Of a stretch of 64,000 bases of DNA, positions 30,001-39,249 are shown piece by piece. The stretch covers positions 1 through 64,000 of the IMG/VR virus record IMGVR_UViG_3300000117_000011; one strand, 5' to 3'. The notes beneath the pieces were generated by a model, which worked only from the letters and a program-made list of their open reading frames with translations, searched no databases and was not told where the DNA came from. The number at the start of each line of letters is the position of its first letter. Positions within the stretch are counted from its first letter, which is position 1. This DNA comes from a virus. A program made the translations under genes and the position numbers.

Positions 30001-32955
30001 CCTGGACATTTACTACTTTCAACAGGTACAGCTGAAGTACAAGACGGAGACAAGCTAGGTAGAATTGATTTCCAAGCACCGATAATGGGTATTGCCAGCG
30101 ATGACGGCAGACTTGTTTCAGCAGCAATTTGGGCAGAAGCTAATGCTGCTTTTTCAAATGCAGTTAATGCTACAGATCTCGTATTCGCTACAGCCGCCTC
30201 AGAAGTAGCTGCTGAAAAAATGCGACTTGATTCTACCGGTAATTTAACTATTGGTAGTTCTTTAACAATTGGAACAGCTGTAATGACTGAAGCTGATCTT
30301 TTAAAGCTAGACGGTATTGAAGATGGTACAGCTGCAGCTAACAAAGCTTTAGTTTTAGACGACAACAAAGACATTGGAACAATTAGAAATCTTACAATAA
30401 ACGGTACATTTTCTAATGGCAGCTATACATTTGATGCAAGCGGCAATGTAACTGGATTAGGAACTGTAGGTTGTGGCGCAATTACAACTAATGGTGACCT
30501 AACAGTTAATGCAGATACTTCAACATTTGCTTCTGGTAATGCTAGTGATCCTGTTGTTATAATAAAAAATACTACAGATGATGCAAACGGAGCTCGCTTA
30601 AGATTTGTTAAAGATAGAGGCGCAATTGGTGTTGATGACGACGTTGCAGGTCTTATCGAATTCTTTGCTGATAATGACAAATCTAGTGGTAATGAAGAGC
30701 AAGTTAAGTTTGCTGAAATTAAAGCTCAAGTTGCTGATGCAACTGATGGATCTGAAGGTGGTAAATTAACATTAGGTGTTGCTTCACATGATGGCGAGTT
30801 AGTTAGTGGTATTATTTTAAATGGAAGTAGTCAGTTTACTGATAATTCATGTGCTTATAATGATGACACAACTATAACAATGACTAGTACTGCAGCACTT
30901 AAGGTTGGCATGGCAGTTTCAGGTAATGGAATTCCAGAAGATGCTTCTATTGCTAGTATCGCTGAAAACGGAACTGAATTTACACTGTCTGCTTCTACAA
31001 CTGGCGGTAATTTATCAAGTCAGACATTAACATTTGGTAACGTAGAAGATGAAGTTGATGTAACAATAGGATCTGGAACTTCATCTAAAACAACAATTTC
31101 TGGTGATTTAAACGTAACTAGCAATCTTAGCGTAGCTAGTAATCTTAGCTTAGATGGCACAATATCTGTAGATGATCAAACAGACTCAACAGCAACATCT
31201 AATGGCTCAATACAGACTGGTGGTGGTTTAGGCGTTGTGAAAGACGCTTACTTTGGTAATGACGTTATACTAGCTTCAGATAGCGCTGAACTGGTATTTG
31301 GTAGTGACAAGGAAATTAAACTAGCTCACTCAAACGACTCCGGCTTAGTTATGACTTCTGGCGATGCCTCAGCAAGTCCAGTGTTAGAGCTTAAAAATAC
31401 AAATTCTGATGCGACTGGTGCTATATTGAAGTTTGTTAAAGATAAAGGAACCGCTGGCGCAGACAATGATGTTGCAGGTGTTATTGAGTTTCACGCTGAT
31501 GATGCCAACCAAGACCAAGTTAAGTTTGCCGAAGTTAAAGCTCAAGTTGCTGATGCAACTGATGGATCTGAAGGCGGTAAATTAACATTAAGTGTTGCTT
31601 CACATGATGGTGATTTAGTAAGTGGTATCGTTATAAATGGAAGTAGTCAATTTACAAATAGCTCATGTGCTTATAATAACTCGACAACTATAACAATGGA
31701 TAGTACTGCAGCTCTTAAAGTGGGAATGTCAGTTTCAGGTACAGGTATACCTGCTGGAGCTGAAGTTTCTAGTATCGCTGAAAACGGAACTGAATTTACA
31801 CTGTCTGCTTCTACAACTGGCGACAATTTATCAGGTCAGACATTGACATTTGGTAACATAAATGACGAAGTTGACGTAACCCTTGGTAATGGATCAAGTT
31901 CTACAGTAACAATTGCAGGTAATCTAACAGTAAGTGGCACAACAACAACAGTTAATACAGTTACTATGGAAGCTGCAAATGCAATTGTTTTTGAAGGTGC
32001 TACGCCAGATGAACATGAAACAACTTTAACTATTGAAGATCCAACAGATGATCGAACAATAACATTGCCTGATGCAACAACTCAACTGGTTGGTCGTGAC
32101 ACAACAGATACTTTAACAAATAAAGTTTTAACAACACCAACTATTAATGGCGCTGCTCTTAGCGGCGCATTCTCTGGATCACCTACATTCAGCGAAGCTC
32201 TTGGATTTAGTGGTATTGGTACACATAATGCTTTGGATGTTTTTAACGCAGGCATTTCAGTTAAAAATGGAAATACTACAGCAGGCTTTATTGATTTCTA
32301 TGAAAATAGTGGCAACGCTGAGGGTAGCCCAGCAACATCGAAATACGCAAAATTAATCGGGCCAGCATCCATTACGGGAAATATTACATTAACATTGCCA
32401 GCAACAGCAGATACATTAGTTGGTAAAGCTACGATAGATGCACTTACAAATAAAACAATCGATTGTAATGGTACTGGAAATAGTATTACAAATATTGAAG
32501 TTCATAATTTTAATCAGGCTGTTATTGTAGAAGATTCAGAAGGAATTGCAAATAACGACAATAATACAACGATACCAACATCTGCAGCAATCAAGTTATT
32601 TGTTGAGCAACAGTTAGGACGACACGGCGGTATATTTAAAACAGACTCAGTAGATAACGGTAATACAGGGGCAGCATATGAGACAACTCGCGCACAATTA
32701 ACAGATGGTATTACACACGATTATACAAGAGACGTTATATTTGACTCTTCACCTTTAGTTCGATCACACTTCGGTCCTTTTGCATTTGACTTAGGACAAC
32801 TTGTAGATGAAGGAGGTTCAGATATAAGTTTCTTTGGCTCGACAGCAGTTCAATCATCAGATAGACACTTTCTAGTGATTGGCTCTACTGTTGATGGAAC
32901 AGATGATACTGCCGGTGATTGCAAGTTTACAGGAGCACATGCAAAGACACCTTGA
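27040..32955 (+). CDS. Giant fibre protein 3, 1971 aa
   Basis: N terminus LVPRGDSEGKLGISNKRWEE, a virion-attachment pattern (NLVP--D---LG---KRW) seen in marine phage fibres and shared with giant fibre 4. The body is a string of beta-rich modules: NLTVNGTTTTVNSTTLQVDD, KALVLDDNKDIGTIRNLTI, and two copies of a ~270-residue module (residues ~1167-1345 and ~1443-1617) with RFVKDRG/KFVKDKG, QVKFAE, KAQVADATDGSEGGKLTL and VASHDG. The C-terminal ~100 residues (HGGIFKTDSVDNGNTGAAYE onward) are unlike the rest and may be the receptor-binding tip. It is among the largest proteins in the window. It belongs to the long tail fibre or whisker class; the exact place in the virion is unknown. Confidence 0.7.
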   Translation: MTTRNLVPRGDSEGKLGISNKRWEEINAVNLKIDNLYNASGSSLFVKGPGIGDIALDGNNQLKISLDATFLTGSLGFNADGTKPSFTNPVKFTADASIIAAIEALDEAAGQVSTPTGIQFSQLANATVISASDSSQADNGSALESAKATDNALVTGKAVVDWVESQNYSTSTGDITNIITNTAGGLSGGSESGEITLSIANTDIATQAPGLFLDGNSAELVQGALTASIGSASEIPVLTINKQGQITGTTTESITTSFNISDNQSDTVTSGINVTGSFDNGNTITFAGTSGEIKTVLADNTSSSSITYSLIDTTVTAGTYGNASTVATFTVDAKGRLTNAAATSISIATSQTDATDLYSAEAPAVGLNLLVKRDGSGNFQANTITADLVGDVSGSVTGTVSTIANHTTDGLPVGSSNKYFTDDLAIAAFSAGSLTSGAGVTVSTANSRGVISIGQPVATASTPQFAGLTLNDEGALTFKSNLVDTTDDGIDNPDTAFHVTLQAPQDLAASYGLVLPPNDGDDKNVLVTDGSGNLSWDTVEVAAGNAVNSFGIITVSGSSSLTADTAQDTLTIVAGDAINITTSETGNNDTLTFAVSDVSDDHLREIATGYTGIANDKIANITAADKVAVSALNISAQSAVSNGLADGDQIIIRDVSAGSGGANSKATMTQLATYIRGKDSGITTLAGLTSAGAVDSTLNLEGSVLIDQALTVAGNLTVNGTTTTVNSTTLQVDDKNIELGVIPSAQTGQTATLEQDSVNVSVASTANYRVGASLTVTSGAGAFASGAIIDSIVSDTQFTTNFGHQTAGAVTFTAGGESNGTANGGGITLKAGNDTDKTFNWNSNSESWTSSEHLKLSAGKALKAVDTGNSNQTVSILDLTTLGSTVTSSSLTSVGTITSGVWQSNTKIASAYLDDDTAHLTTTQTFTGAKTFDAALTVGADANSHDVKFFGDSAGAYLEWDADTDKLELRGKPSILNESSVRTGNPSPGHLLLSTGTAEVQDGDKLGRIDFQAPIMGIASDDGRLVSAAIWAEANAAFSNAVNATDLVFATAASEVAAEKMRLDSTGNLTIGSSLTIGTAVMTEADLLKLDGIEDGTAAANKALVLDDNKDIGTIRNLTINGTFSNGSYTFDASGNVTGLGTVGCGAITTNGDLTVNADTSTFASGNASDPVVIIKNTTDDANGARLRFVKDRGAIGVDDDVAGLIEFFADNDKSSGNEEQVKFAEIKAQVADATDGSEGGKLTLGVASHDGELVSGIILNGSSQFTDNSCAYNDDTTITMTSTAALKVGMAVSGNGIPEDASIASIAENGTEFTLSASTTGGNLSSQTLTFGNVEDEVDVTIGSGTSSKTTISGDLNVTSNLSVASNLSLDGTISVDDQTDSTATSNGSIQTGGGLGVVKDAYFGNDVILASDSAELVFGSDKEIKLAHSNDSGLVMTSGDASASPVLELKNTNSDATGAILKFVKDKGTAGADNDVAGVIEFHADDANQDQVKFAEVKAQVADATDGSEGGKLTLSVASHDGDLVSGIVINGSSQFTNSSCAYNNSTTITMDSTAALKVGMSVSGTGIPAGAEVSSIAENGTEFTLSASTTGDNLSGQTLTFGNINDEVDVTLGNGSSSTVTIAGNLTVSGTTTTVNTVTMEAANAIVFEGATPDEHETTLTIEDPTDDRTITLPDATTQLVGRDTTDTLTNKVLTTPTINGAALSGAFSGSPTFSEALGFSGIGTHNALDVFNAGISVKNGNTTAGFIDFYENSGNAEGSPATSKYAKLIGPASITGNITLTLPATADTLVGKATIDALTNKTIDCNGTGNSITNIEVHNFNQAVIVEDSEGIANNDNNTTIPTSAAIKLFVEQQLGRHGGIFKTDSVDNGNTGAAYETTRAQLTDGITHDYTRDVIFDSSPLVRSHFGPFAFDLGQLVDEGGSDISFFGSTAVQSSDRHFLVIGSTVDGTDDTAGDCKFTGAHAKTP
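30541..31890 (+). repeat. Tandem module repeat in giant fibre gene 3, shared with fibre gene 4
   Basis: Two ~530-bp copies about 817 bp apart (30541-31071 and 31369-31890) are very alike in DNA, for instance the run AAAGCTCAAGTTGCTGATGC. Related copies lie in the next fibre gene at about 34264-34784 and 37528-37848. This creates homology between neighbouring genes. Confidence 0.7.
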
Positions 32956-33025
32956 TTTAGCTGTTTGTTTTACGCCCTGTTTTACTTTTGTAAAATACAT
33001 GATTGTTAATATAAAGAGTGTTATA

Positions 33026-33304
33026 ATGAAAAACAGAGCAATATCTGAGTCAATGAAAAAGTTTTGGAGAGAAAAAGGTAAATCTTGTCTTAAAGAAGCG
33101 AACAAAAAAAGAAGTGATACATTAAAAAGTCAGTGTATATGGTTGAAAAAAGAAGGTGAAAAGCCTTTTCCTTGTAATATTGAGCTTATTCTAAACAAAC
33201 TTTCTGAGGGGTACTTGATTGTTAACACTGAAAAGAATAAAGAGAAAGTGTATTCTTTTTTTGGTGAAGTTCCAGAATTTTTTTGGGCAAAGAAAAATAA
33301 ATAA
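33026..33304 (+). CDS. Small basic protein between giant fibre genes, 92 aa
   Basis: Starts at MKNRAISESMKKFWREKGKS; upstream parts of the frame overlap fibre gene 3 and are not used. It is strongly basic, helical at the start, then FFGEVPEFFWAKKNK at the end. The S-E-S-M-K-K-F-W motif faintly recalls the NUMOD3 DNA-binding element of homing endonucleases, but no nuclease domain is present. It may be a remnant of a mobile gene or a small fibre accessory. The ribosome site is weak. Confidence 0.5.
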   Translation: MKNRAISESMKKFWREKGKSCLKEANKKRSDTLKSQCIWLKKEGEKPFPCNIELILNKLSEGYLIVNTEKNKEKVYSFFGEVPEFFWAKKNK

Positions 33305-33407
33305 TATTTTATTATTATGTTATATAATTAATAATAAGAAAAATTAACTTTACTTTTTGTGGTTAGTTTATCGATAAAAACTTAATAAAAACCGAAAGGA
33401 ATAATAA
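33305..33407 (+). other. Leader before giant fibre gene 4
   Basis: AT-rich gap without a gene. It contains GTTATATAAT (33319-33328), related to the TTATATAAG in the leader of giant fibre gene 3, and ends in AAAGGA seven bases before the start. It is probably a promoter region, with no exact late octamer. Confidence 0.35.
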
Positions 33408-36400
33408 ATGTCAGCATTGAAACCTGATACAGACGACCTACATACGCTTGGTACGTCGGATAAAAAATGGAAAGAACTCCATGTTCACGATATTGAATTG
33501 AAATCGAGCTTAAAATTAGAAGGCTCAAGCTCGGGCGTATCGACACTAGCTACCTTGGCCGCAGCTGCTGATACAACAATTAATTTGCCTGCAATGGCTA
33601 CAGGTACATATCATCTACCAGTTTTAGCTTCAGCTACAACAACAGCAATTGCTGCTACGCCTGAAGAACTTAATCTTCTTGACGCAGGTACAGCAAGAAC
33701 AGCATTTGCCGGGGGAGATGGCTTACAGCTTGCAGACGAACTTATAATTGATGATAATTCTGCAAGTGCGTCTAAAAAAATACAAGTTCAAGATCTGGTT
33801 GATTTTCTTGAAACAACAAACGGTGTGAGCGGCTTTGCTTCTGCAGTTTCGATTACAGATTCTACTGCGTCTTCTAGCGTAGGTACTGGTGCTTTAAAAG
33901 TCGATGGTGGCGTAGGTATTGATAAAGAGTTATTTGTAGGTTTAACAGCTAATATTGCAGGTATTGCAACATTTCAGGATTCACTCGCTATTCAGAGTCA
34001 ACCTGCAAATGCTCTTGGTATTCGCTTTAACTCTGATCGGGGTGAGAATGACATCAATAGTACAGACTACGACGTTAAGGTCATTGATGTCTTTGCGGGA
34101 ACAGGAGATGCAACTCAAGGTACAATCCTTTGGGATGATGATCAATCCTCTTTCTCGGTAACAAGCGGAAAACTTCACTCTGAAACGCAGTTTACAGTAG
34201 GACCGATTGCCACTCCTAACTTTACAGTTGCGCCAACAACCGGTGTAATTGATGTTGAAGGTTCAGCTCCAGTTCTTACTATAAAAAATACAGCTAGTGA
34301 TGCAGTTGGTGGTGTGTTAAAACTTGTTAATGATAAAGGCGCTGCAGGCGCTGATAATGATGTTGCAGGTGCAATTGAATTTCATGCTGATGATGATGCT
34401 CAAGATCAAGTTAAGTTTGCTGAAATTAAGGCACAAGTTGCTGATGCATCTCAAAGTTATGAAGGTGGTAAATTAACTCTAAGCGTTGCTTCACACGACG
34501 GAGGTTTAGCAAGTGGTATTGTTATAAATGGTGGCACTCAAATTACAGATGCTACATGTGATACGACTGAAAATAGTACAACTGTAACGATGGATAGCAC
34601 TGCAAATCTACATGTAGGAATGGGTGTTATAGGAACAGGTATTCCAGCATTAGCTACTGTTGCAAGTATTCATGCGAACGGAACTGAATTTACACTGTCT
34701 GCACAAGCGACTGCATCAAACAATGACGAAACGTTAACATTTATAAATGCAGATGACGAAGTTGATGTAACAATTGGTAACGGTTCAAATTCTACAGTAA
34801 CAATCCCGGGTAATCTAACTGTTCAAGGAACAACAGTTACAGTAGACACTACAAATTTAAGTGTGAGTGATCAAAATATTCTTATTAATGATGGTGGTTC
34901 ATTAGCAAACTCAGCAGGAGCAGGATTAGATATCGAAGCAGCCGGCTCGGTCGCTGGCTTTATGAGAGTAGCATCAAGCCATGCTAATCTAGAGTTTAAA
35001 GCACCTTCTGGAAGTACTTTAACTCTAGATGTTGATGCTAACAAAACACTTACAGTAAATGGTGATCTAAATATTTCAGGTGATTCTGTAATTAATCAAG
35101 ATTTATCATCAAACTCTACTAATGCAGAACTTGGAAGATTAACACTCAGTAATGCTTCAGGTTTATTACCAAAGACTACTGCAGGCGGGGGCTTTATTGA
35201 TATCGGCTCAGCTACTGCAGAATTTGGTGACATTTTTGTTGGTGATGGAAAAGGACTTAAGCTTGGCGCGGATCAAGATGTAACAATTTTACATGATTCT
35301 GCTGTAGGTCTTGCAATTGAATCGACAGGTGATATCGGTATTAGTTCAAATGCCGGTAGCATTAACATTGGCGCTGATCTGGCAGATGATCAAACTTTAA
35401 AGCTTGGTAAAGCAAGTACTGTTCAAACAATTATTGCACCGAGCAATACAGCTGGTAGTGAGCTTTACTCTGTAATTAACACTGCAGGTGATACAACAGG
35501 TGCTGATGGTGCAGGTGCTATTTTACTCAGTTCAGTAGCTGGTGGTATGGGTCTTGCTTGGAATGCTGCTAAAGCATTACATGCACAAGGTGGTACAGCT
35601 GTTATCGCTGCTGAAGAAAATATTGCTAATGCTATTAAGCTTCACGCAACTGCAGGCTCTAGTCAGTCTATCAGATTAGAAAACACTGCAGGTTCAGCTG
35701 ATGCATCGACAATTACAGATGCTACATGTGATACGACTGAAAATAGTACAACTGTGACAATGGATGATACATCAGCTATTGCAGCTAACATGTCAGTTTC
35801 AGGAACAGGTATACCAGCTGGTGCTTTTGTTGTAAGTGTTACAAATGGAACCTCTTTTGTACTGTCTGCACAAGCGACTGTGTCAAACACTAATGAGACT
35901 TTGACATTTACTAAATCCGCTGCAATTGATTTAACAGCATCAGCTGGTGGTGTTAATATTGATGCTGCAGCAGCTAAAGATGTTAAGATTTCTGGTGGTC
36001 AATTAGCTTTAACTTCAAAAGATGATGCCGCTTCTGCAATTTCATTAACTGCTAATGTAGGTACAAGTGAAACAATTGTCGTAACAAATACACAAGGTAC
36101 AGCTGACGGTACAAATTCAAATGCAGCTGCAGTTCAATTAACTTCAACTGCAGGTGGTATGGGTCTAGCTTGGAATGATGCTATGGATCTTTGGGCTGAA
36201 GGTGGTAGAGCAATTATTACTGCTAATGAAAACCCAGGATCAGCTGGTCCAGTTATTAAATTACATGCTGATGCAGGAGCTAATCAAACTATACAGTTGT
36301 TAAACGATGCCGGTACAGATGAAGCTGCAATTGATTTAACAGCATCAGCTGGTGGTGTTAATATTGATGCTGCAGCTGCTAAAGACGTTAACATCGGTGG

Positions 36401-39191
36401 TGGTCAAGTAGCTTTAACTTCAAAAGATGATGCCGCTTCTGCAATTTCATTAACTGCTAATGTAGGTACAAGTGAAACAATTGTAATTACTAATACAAAA
36501 GGAATTACTGATGGTTCTGACGATGCAGGTGCAATCGAGCTTTCTGCAGCTGCAGGTGGTATTGGACTTGCTTGGGCAGATAATAAAGATCTTTGGGCTG
36601 AAGGCGGTAGAGCAGTTATTACAGCTAATGAAAATGCTATTGAAGCTATTAAACTTGATGCGTCTTCAGGCGCTAATCAGACTATTAAGCTACTAAACAC
36701 ATCGAGCACAAAAGCTTACAGTCTTGTTACAGATACCTCTTGCGATTTAAATGAAACTACAACTGTGTCAATGGATGATACGTCAGCTATTGCAGCTAAC
36801 ATGTCAGTTTCAGGTGAAGGTATACCAGCTGGTGCTTTTGTTGTAAGCGTTACAAATAGTACCTCTTTTGTACTGTCTGCTGCAGCAACTGCAACATCTA
36901 CTGATGAGACTTTGACATTTACAACGCCAGCTGCTATTGACTTACATGCAGCTTCTGGTGGATTCTCTATTGACGGTGTGCAACCATCAAATATTACAGT
37001 TGATTCAGCAGGTAATGCCGATGATCTAACAATTTCAGTAACAGGCGCAACTGACTCTAGTCTTTTCTTGACTTCAGCCGGTACAGGTGTTGATGCTATA
37101 GACATTGATGCATCAGCAGGTTCAATGCTTATTGGTAAATCACTTGCTGATGGTAAAACGCTTAAGATTGGTAAAAATGCTGCTGTTGAAATGACCTTTA
37201 CACCTCATGGCACTCCTGCTAGTGAAAAATGGTCTTTAGTCAATACAGCAGGTACAGCTACTGACGCTATTTCACTACAATCAGTCGCGGGTGGTATCAC
37301 AGCAAAAGTTGCTGATGGTAGCGAGCTTATTTTAGGAAACTCAAACAGTGATACTTTTGTTAAGGTCTTACCACATGGTACTCCAGCTTCAGAGAAAATT
37401 AGTATTACAAATGCTTCAGGTACAGCTGCAGATGCAATTGGCTTGACAACAACAGCTGGTGGCATATCACTCACTTCAGCAAGTACAGTTACAGTTGATT
37501 CTGATGCTTTTGATATTACGTCTGATCAAGCAAATGATCCGCTTGTAAGAATTATTAATACAGTAAATGATGCAGATGGAGCAAGACTTAGATTTGTAAA
37601 AGCTAGGAACAGTGCTGCAGGTGAGGACAATGACGTTGCAGGTTTAATTGAATTCTATGCAGGCGATGACAACCAAGATCAAGTTAAATTTGGTGAAATT
37701 AAATCACAAGTGGCAGATGCGTCAAATGGTGCTGAAGGTGGTAAGCTTACACTTAGCATTGCTTCACATGATGGTGGATTAGCTCCTGGATTGATTCTTG
37801 CAGACGGTTCAGCTGATGATGAAGTTGATGTAACAATTGGTAATGGTGCTGCTTCTGTGACAACAGTTGCTGGTGAGCTTGCAGTTACTGGTGCACTTGC
37901 AGTTACAGGAAATCTTACAGTTAATGGTACAACAACAACTGTTAATTCAACAACACTTACAGTTGATGATAAAAACATCGAGCTAGGTGTAAGTGGAGAT
38001 GATATTACAGGTCAAACTGCAACACTAGACAATACTGTTGCTACTGTAACTGTAGCAAGTACAGCAGGATATCGTGTAGGTGCTACTCTTACAAAGACAG
38101 ACGGTGGTGGTGCATTTAAGGCAGGCGGTGTAAGAATTAAGTCCGTTGATTCTTCAACGCAAATTACTGTTGAGAATGATGTTGGTGATGCAGTACATGC
38201 AACAACCGGTGCTATTACATTTACAGTTGACAATAGCGATGCTACTGACTTTACAGCAGATGGTGGTGGTATTACTCTTAAGGCTACTCAAGATAAGACT
38301 TTCAACTACGTTAAGAGCACTGAATCATGGACTTCATCTGAGAATCTAAACTTAGCTAACGGGAAAGAAATTAAACACAATGGAACATCTTTACTAAGTT
38401 CTAGCACTCTTGCAAATTCAATAACATCATTGGCTGGAATTACAGTTGCCCAATCCGGTGGGATTGCAACTCTAGGCTCAGGAGGTGCTATTGGCGCAGA
38501 CTTTGGTGCAATTGATAATGGAATAAGCAATATTACAACTGGTGGTATACTAAAGATTGATGTTGACGGAACTGCAATTAATGCTGCAGGCTCATTAACA
38601 CTTGGTGAAGGAAATGATGCAGGTTTATACTTTAAAAACTCAGGTAACGAGCTCTTTATCGAAAATACTGTGGCCACAGGTGAGATTAGACTTAAAATTG
38701 GGAGTGAGGAATTATTAAGAATTGACGGTGTTAATGATAGAGTTATTCTACCTCAGGGTAAGTTACACATTGCTAAAGACAATAGTAATAATCTTCTTGA
38801 AGTAGATCCAAGTGATGACCTTGCCATTCAATTTAAAGGACCTACTAGATTTGAATCAGCTGTTGTACTTAATTCAGTAACTAAGACAATATCATCTGAC
38901 TCAATAGAAGTTACTTCTGGTTATCATAAGCTAGAATGCCCGGGCTCTGATACTACTGATGACTTGACTTCATTAACTTCAGGAACAGGAATTGACTTTC
39001 AAGCAGGACAAATTTTAGTACTACAAATTGCAAGTGCAGGTGATACAATTACTGTTAAAGATAATACAGATAGCGGTAATATTAGATTAAGTACTGCTAC
39101 TTTTGCTATGAACAGTGTTAATGATACATTAACTTTGATATATAACGGAACAAATTGGTGTGAGACTTCTAAATCTGATGCTGCTACTTAA
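33408..39191 (+). CDS. Giant fibre protein 4, 1927 aa
   Basis: Begins MSALKPDTDDLHTLGTSDKK with WKELHVHDIEL, the same attachment pattern as giant fibre 3. The body repeats the fibre-3 module (residues ~286-460 and ~1375-1480), contains two near-identical 54-residue blocks (SAGGVNIDAAAAKDV, ALTSKDDAASAISLTANVG), Ig-like strands such as GTGIPAGAFVVSVTNGTSFV, and NLTVNGTTTTVNSTTLTVDD. The C terminus ends in DTLTLIYNGTNWCET, a typical last strand of phage fibres. It is less AT-rich than its neighbours. AAAGGA precedes the start. It is probably the tail-fibre or whisker partner of giant fibre 3; low-complexity beta repeats suggest a long thin trimer. Confidence 0.7.
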   Translation: MSALKPDTDDLHTLGTSDKKWKELHVHDIELKSSLKLEGSSSGVSTLATLAAAADTTINLPAMATGTYHLPVLASATTTAIAATPEELNLLDAGTARTAFAGGDGLQLADELIIDDNSASASKKIQVQDLVDFLETTNGVSGFASAVSITDSTASSSVGTGALKVDGGVGIDKELFVGLTANIAGIATFQDSLAIQSQPANALGIRFNSDRGENDINSTDYDVKVIDVFAGTGDATQGTILWDDDQSSFSVTSGKLHSETQFTVGPIATPNFTVAPTTGVIDVEGSAPVLTIKNTASDAVGGVLKLVNDKGAAGADNDVAGAIEFHADDDAQDQVKFAEIKAQVADASQSYEGGKLTLSVASHDGGLASGIVINGGTQITDATCDTTENSTTVTMDSTANLHVGMGVIGTGIPALATVASIHANGTEFTLSAQATASNNDETLTFINADDEVDVTIGNGSNSTVTIPGNLTVQGTTVTVDTTNLSVSDQNILINDGGSLANSAGAGLDIEAAGSVAGFMRVASSHANLEFKAPSGSTLTLDVDANKTLTVNGDLNISGDSVINQDLSSNSTNAELGRLTLSNASGLLPKTTAGGGFIDIGSATAEFGDIFVGDGKGLKLGADQDVTILHDSAVGLAIESTGDIGISSNAGSINIGADLADDQTLKLGKASTVQTIIAPSNTAGSELYSVINTAGDTTGADGAGAILLSSVAGGMGLAWNAAKALHAQGGTAVIAAEENIANAIKLHATAGSSQSIRLENTAGSADASTITDATCDTTENSTTVTMDDTSAIAANMSVSGTGIPAGAFVVSVTNGTSFVLSAQATVSNTNETLTFTKSAAIDLTASAGGVNIDAAAAKDVKISGGQLALTSKDDAASAISLTANVGTSETIVVTNTQGTADGTNSNAAAVQLTSTAGGMGLAWNDAMDLWAEGGRAIITANENPGSAGPVIKLHADAGANQTIQLLNDAGTDEAAIDLTASAGGVNIDAAAAKDVNIGGGQVALTSKDDAASAISLTANVGTSETIVITNTKGITDGSDDAGAIELSAAAGGIGLAWADNKDLWAEGGRAVITANENAIEAIKLDASSGANQTIKLLNTSSTKAYSLVTDTSCDLNETTTVSMDDTSAIAANMSVSGEGIPAGAFVVSVTNSTSFVLSAAATATSTDETLTFTTPAAIDLHAASGGFSIDGVQPSNITVDSAGNADDLTISVTGATDSSLFLTSAGTGVDAIDIDASAGSMLIGKSLADGKTLKIGKNAAVEMTFTPHGTPASEKWSLVNTAGTATDAISLQSVAGGITAKVADGSELILGNSNSDTFVKVLPHGTPASEKISITNASGTAADAIGLTTTAGGISLTSASTVTVDSDAFDITSDQANDPLVRIINTVNDADGARLRFVKARNSAAGEDNDVAGLIEFYAGDDNQDQVKFGEIKSQVADASNGAEGGKLTLSIASHDGGLAPGLILADGSADDEVDVTIGNGAASVTTVAGELAVTGALAVTGNLTVNGTTTTVNSTTLTVDDKNIELGVSGDDITGQTATLDNTVATVTVASTAGYRVGATLTKTDGGGAFKAGGVRIKSVDSSTQITVENDVGDAVHATTGAITFTVDNSDATDFTADGGGITLKATQDKTFNYVKSTESWTSSENLNLANGKEIKHNGTSLLSSSTLANSITSLAGITVAQSGGIATLGSGGAIGADFGAIDNGISNITTGGILKIDVDGTAINAAGSLTLGEGNDAGLYFKNSGNELFIENTVATGEIRLKIGSEELLRIDGVNDRVILPQGKLHIAKDNSNNLLEVDPSDDLAIQFKGPTRFESAVVLNSVTKTISSDSIEVTSGYHKLECPGSDTTDDLTSLTSGTGIDFQAGQILVLQIASAGDTITVKDNTDSGNIRLSTATFAMNSVNDTLTLIYNGTNWCETSKSDAAT
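35919..36079 (+). repeat. 161-bp near-perfect direct repeat, copy 1 (fibre gene 4)
   Basis: Nearly identical to 36324-36484, offset by 405 bp; about a dozen mismatches by eye, mainly in the middle. A deletion or expansion between copies would keep the reading frame, because 405 is a multiple of three. Confidence 0.8.
36324..36484 (+). repeat. 161-bp near-perfect direct repeat, copy 2 (fibre gene 4)
   Basis: Partner of 35919-36079. Both encode the block from AAIDLTASAGGVNIDAAA through SAISLTANVGTSETIV. Confidence 0.8.
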
Positions 39192-39207
39192 AATAATTTT
39201 ATAAATT

Positions 39208-39245
39208 GACCTCACTTTTATTATAATATTAATGAAAGTGAGGTC
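39208..39245 (+). promoter_or_regulatory. Hairpin that hides the ribosome site of the nuclease gene
   Basis: GACCTCACTTT (39208-39218) pairs perfectly with AAAGTGAGGTC (39235-39245). The right arm contains GAGG, the ribosome site for the start at 39250. TATAAATT (39200-39207), one base from the late octamer, lies just left of the hairpin; transcripts from it would begin inside the left arm and lack part of the stem. It could also act as a terminator for the fibre transcript, but no T-run follows. Confidence 0.55.
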
Positions 39246-39249
39246 TGTT

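Noticed and set aside
29907-30680. Long frames on the minus strand inside fibre genes (also at 19706, 26940, 36716, 37679 and 38306)
   Set aside because: They are Ser/Val/Pro/Ala-rich mirror images of Thr/Ala/Gly/Asp codons in the fibre genes, with no ribosome sites or recognisable domains.
32879-33025. Upstream extension of the small gene between fibre genes
   Set aside because: It overlaps the end of fibre gene 3 in another frame and has low-complexity shadow sequence. The ATG at 33026 is a better start.
39192-39249. tRNA or other structured RNA gene
   Set aside because: Only a single hairpin is present; no cloverleaf was found here or in the other gaps.
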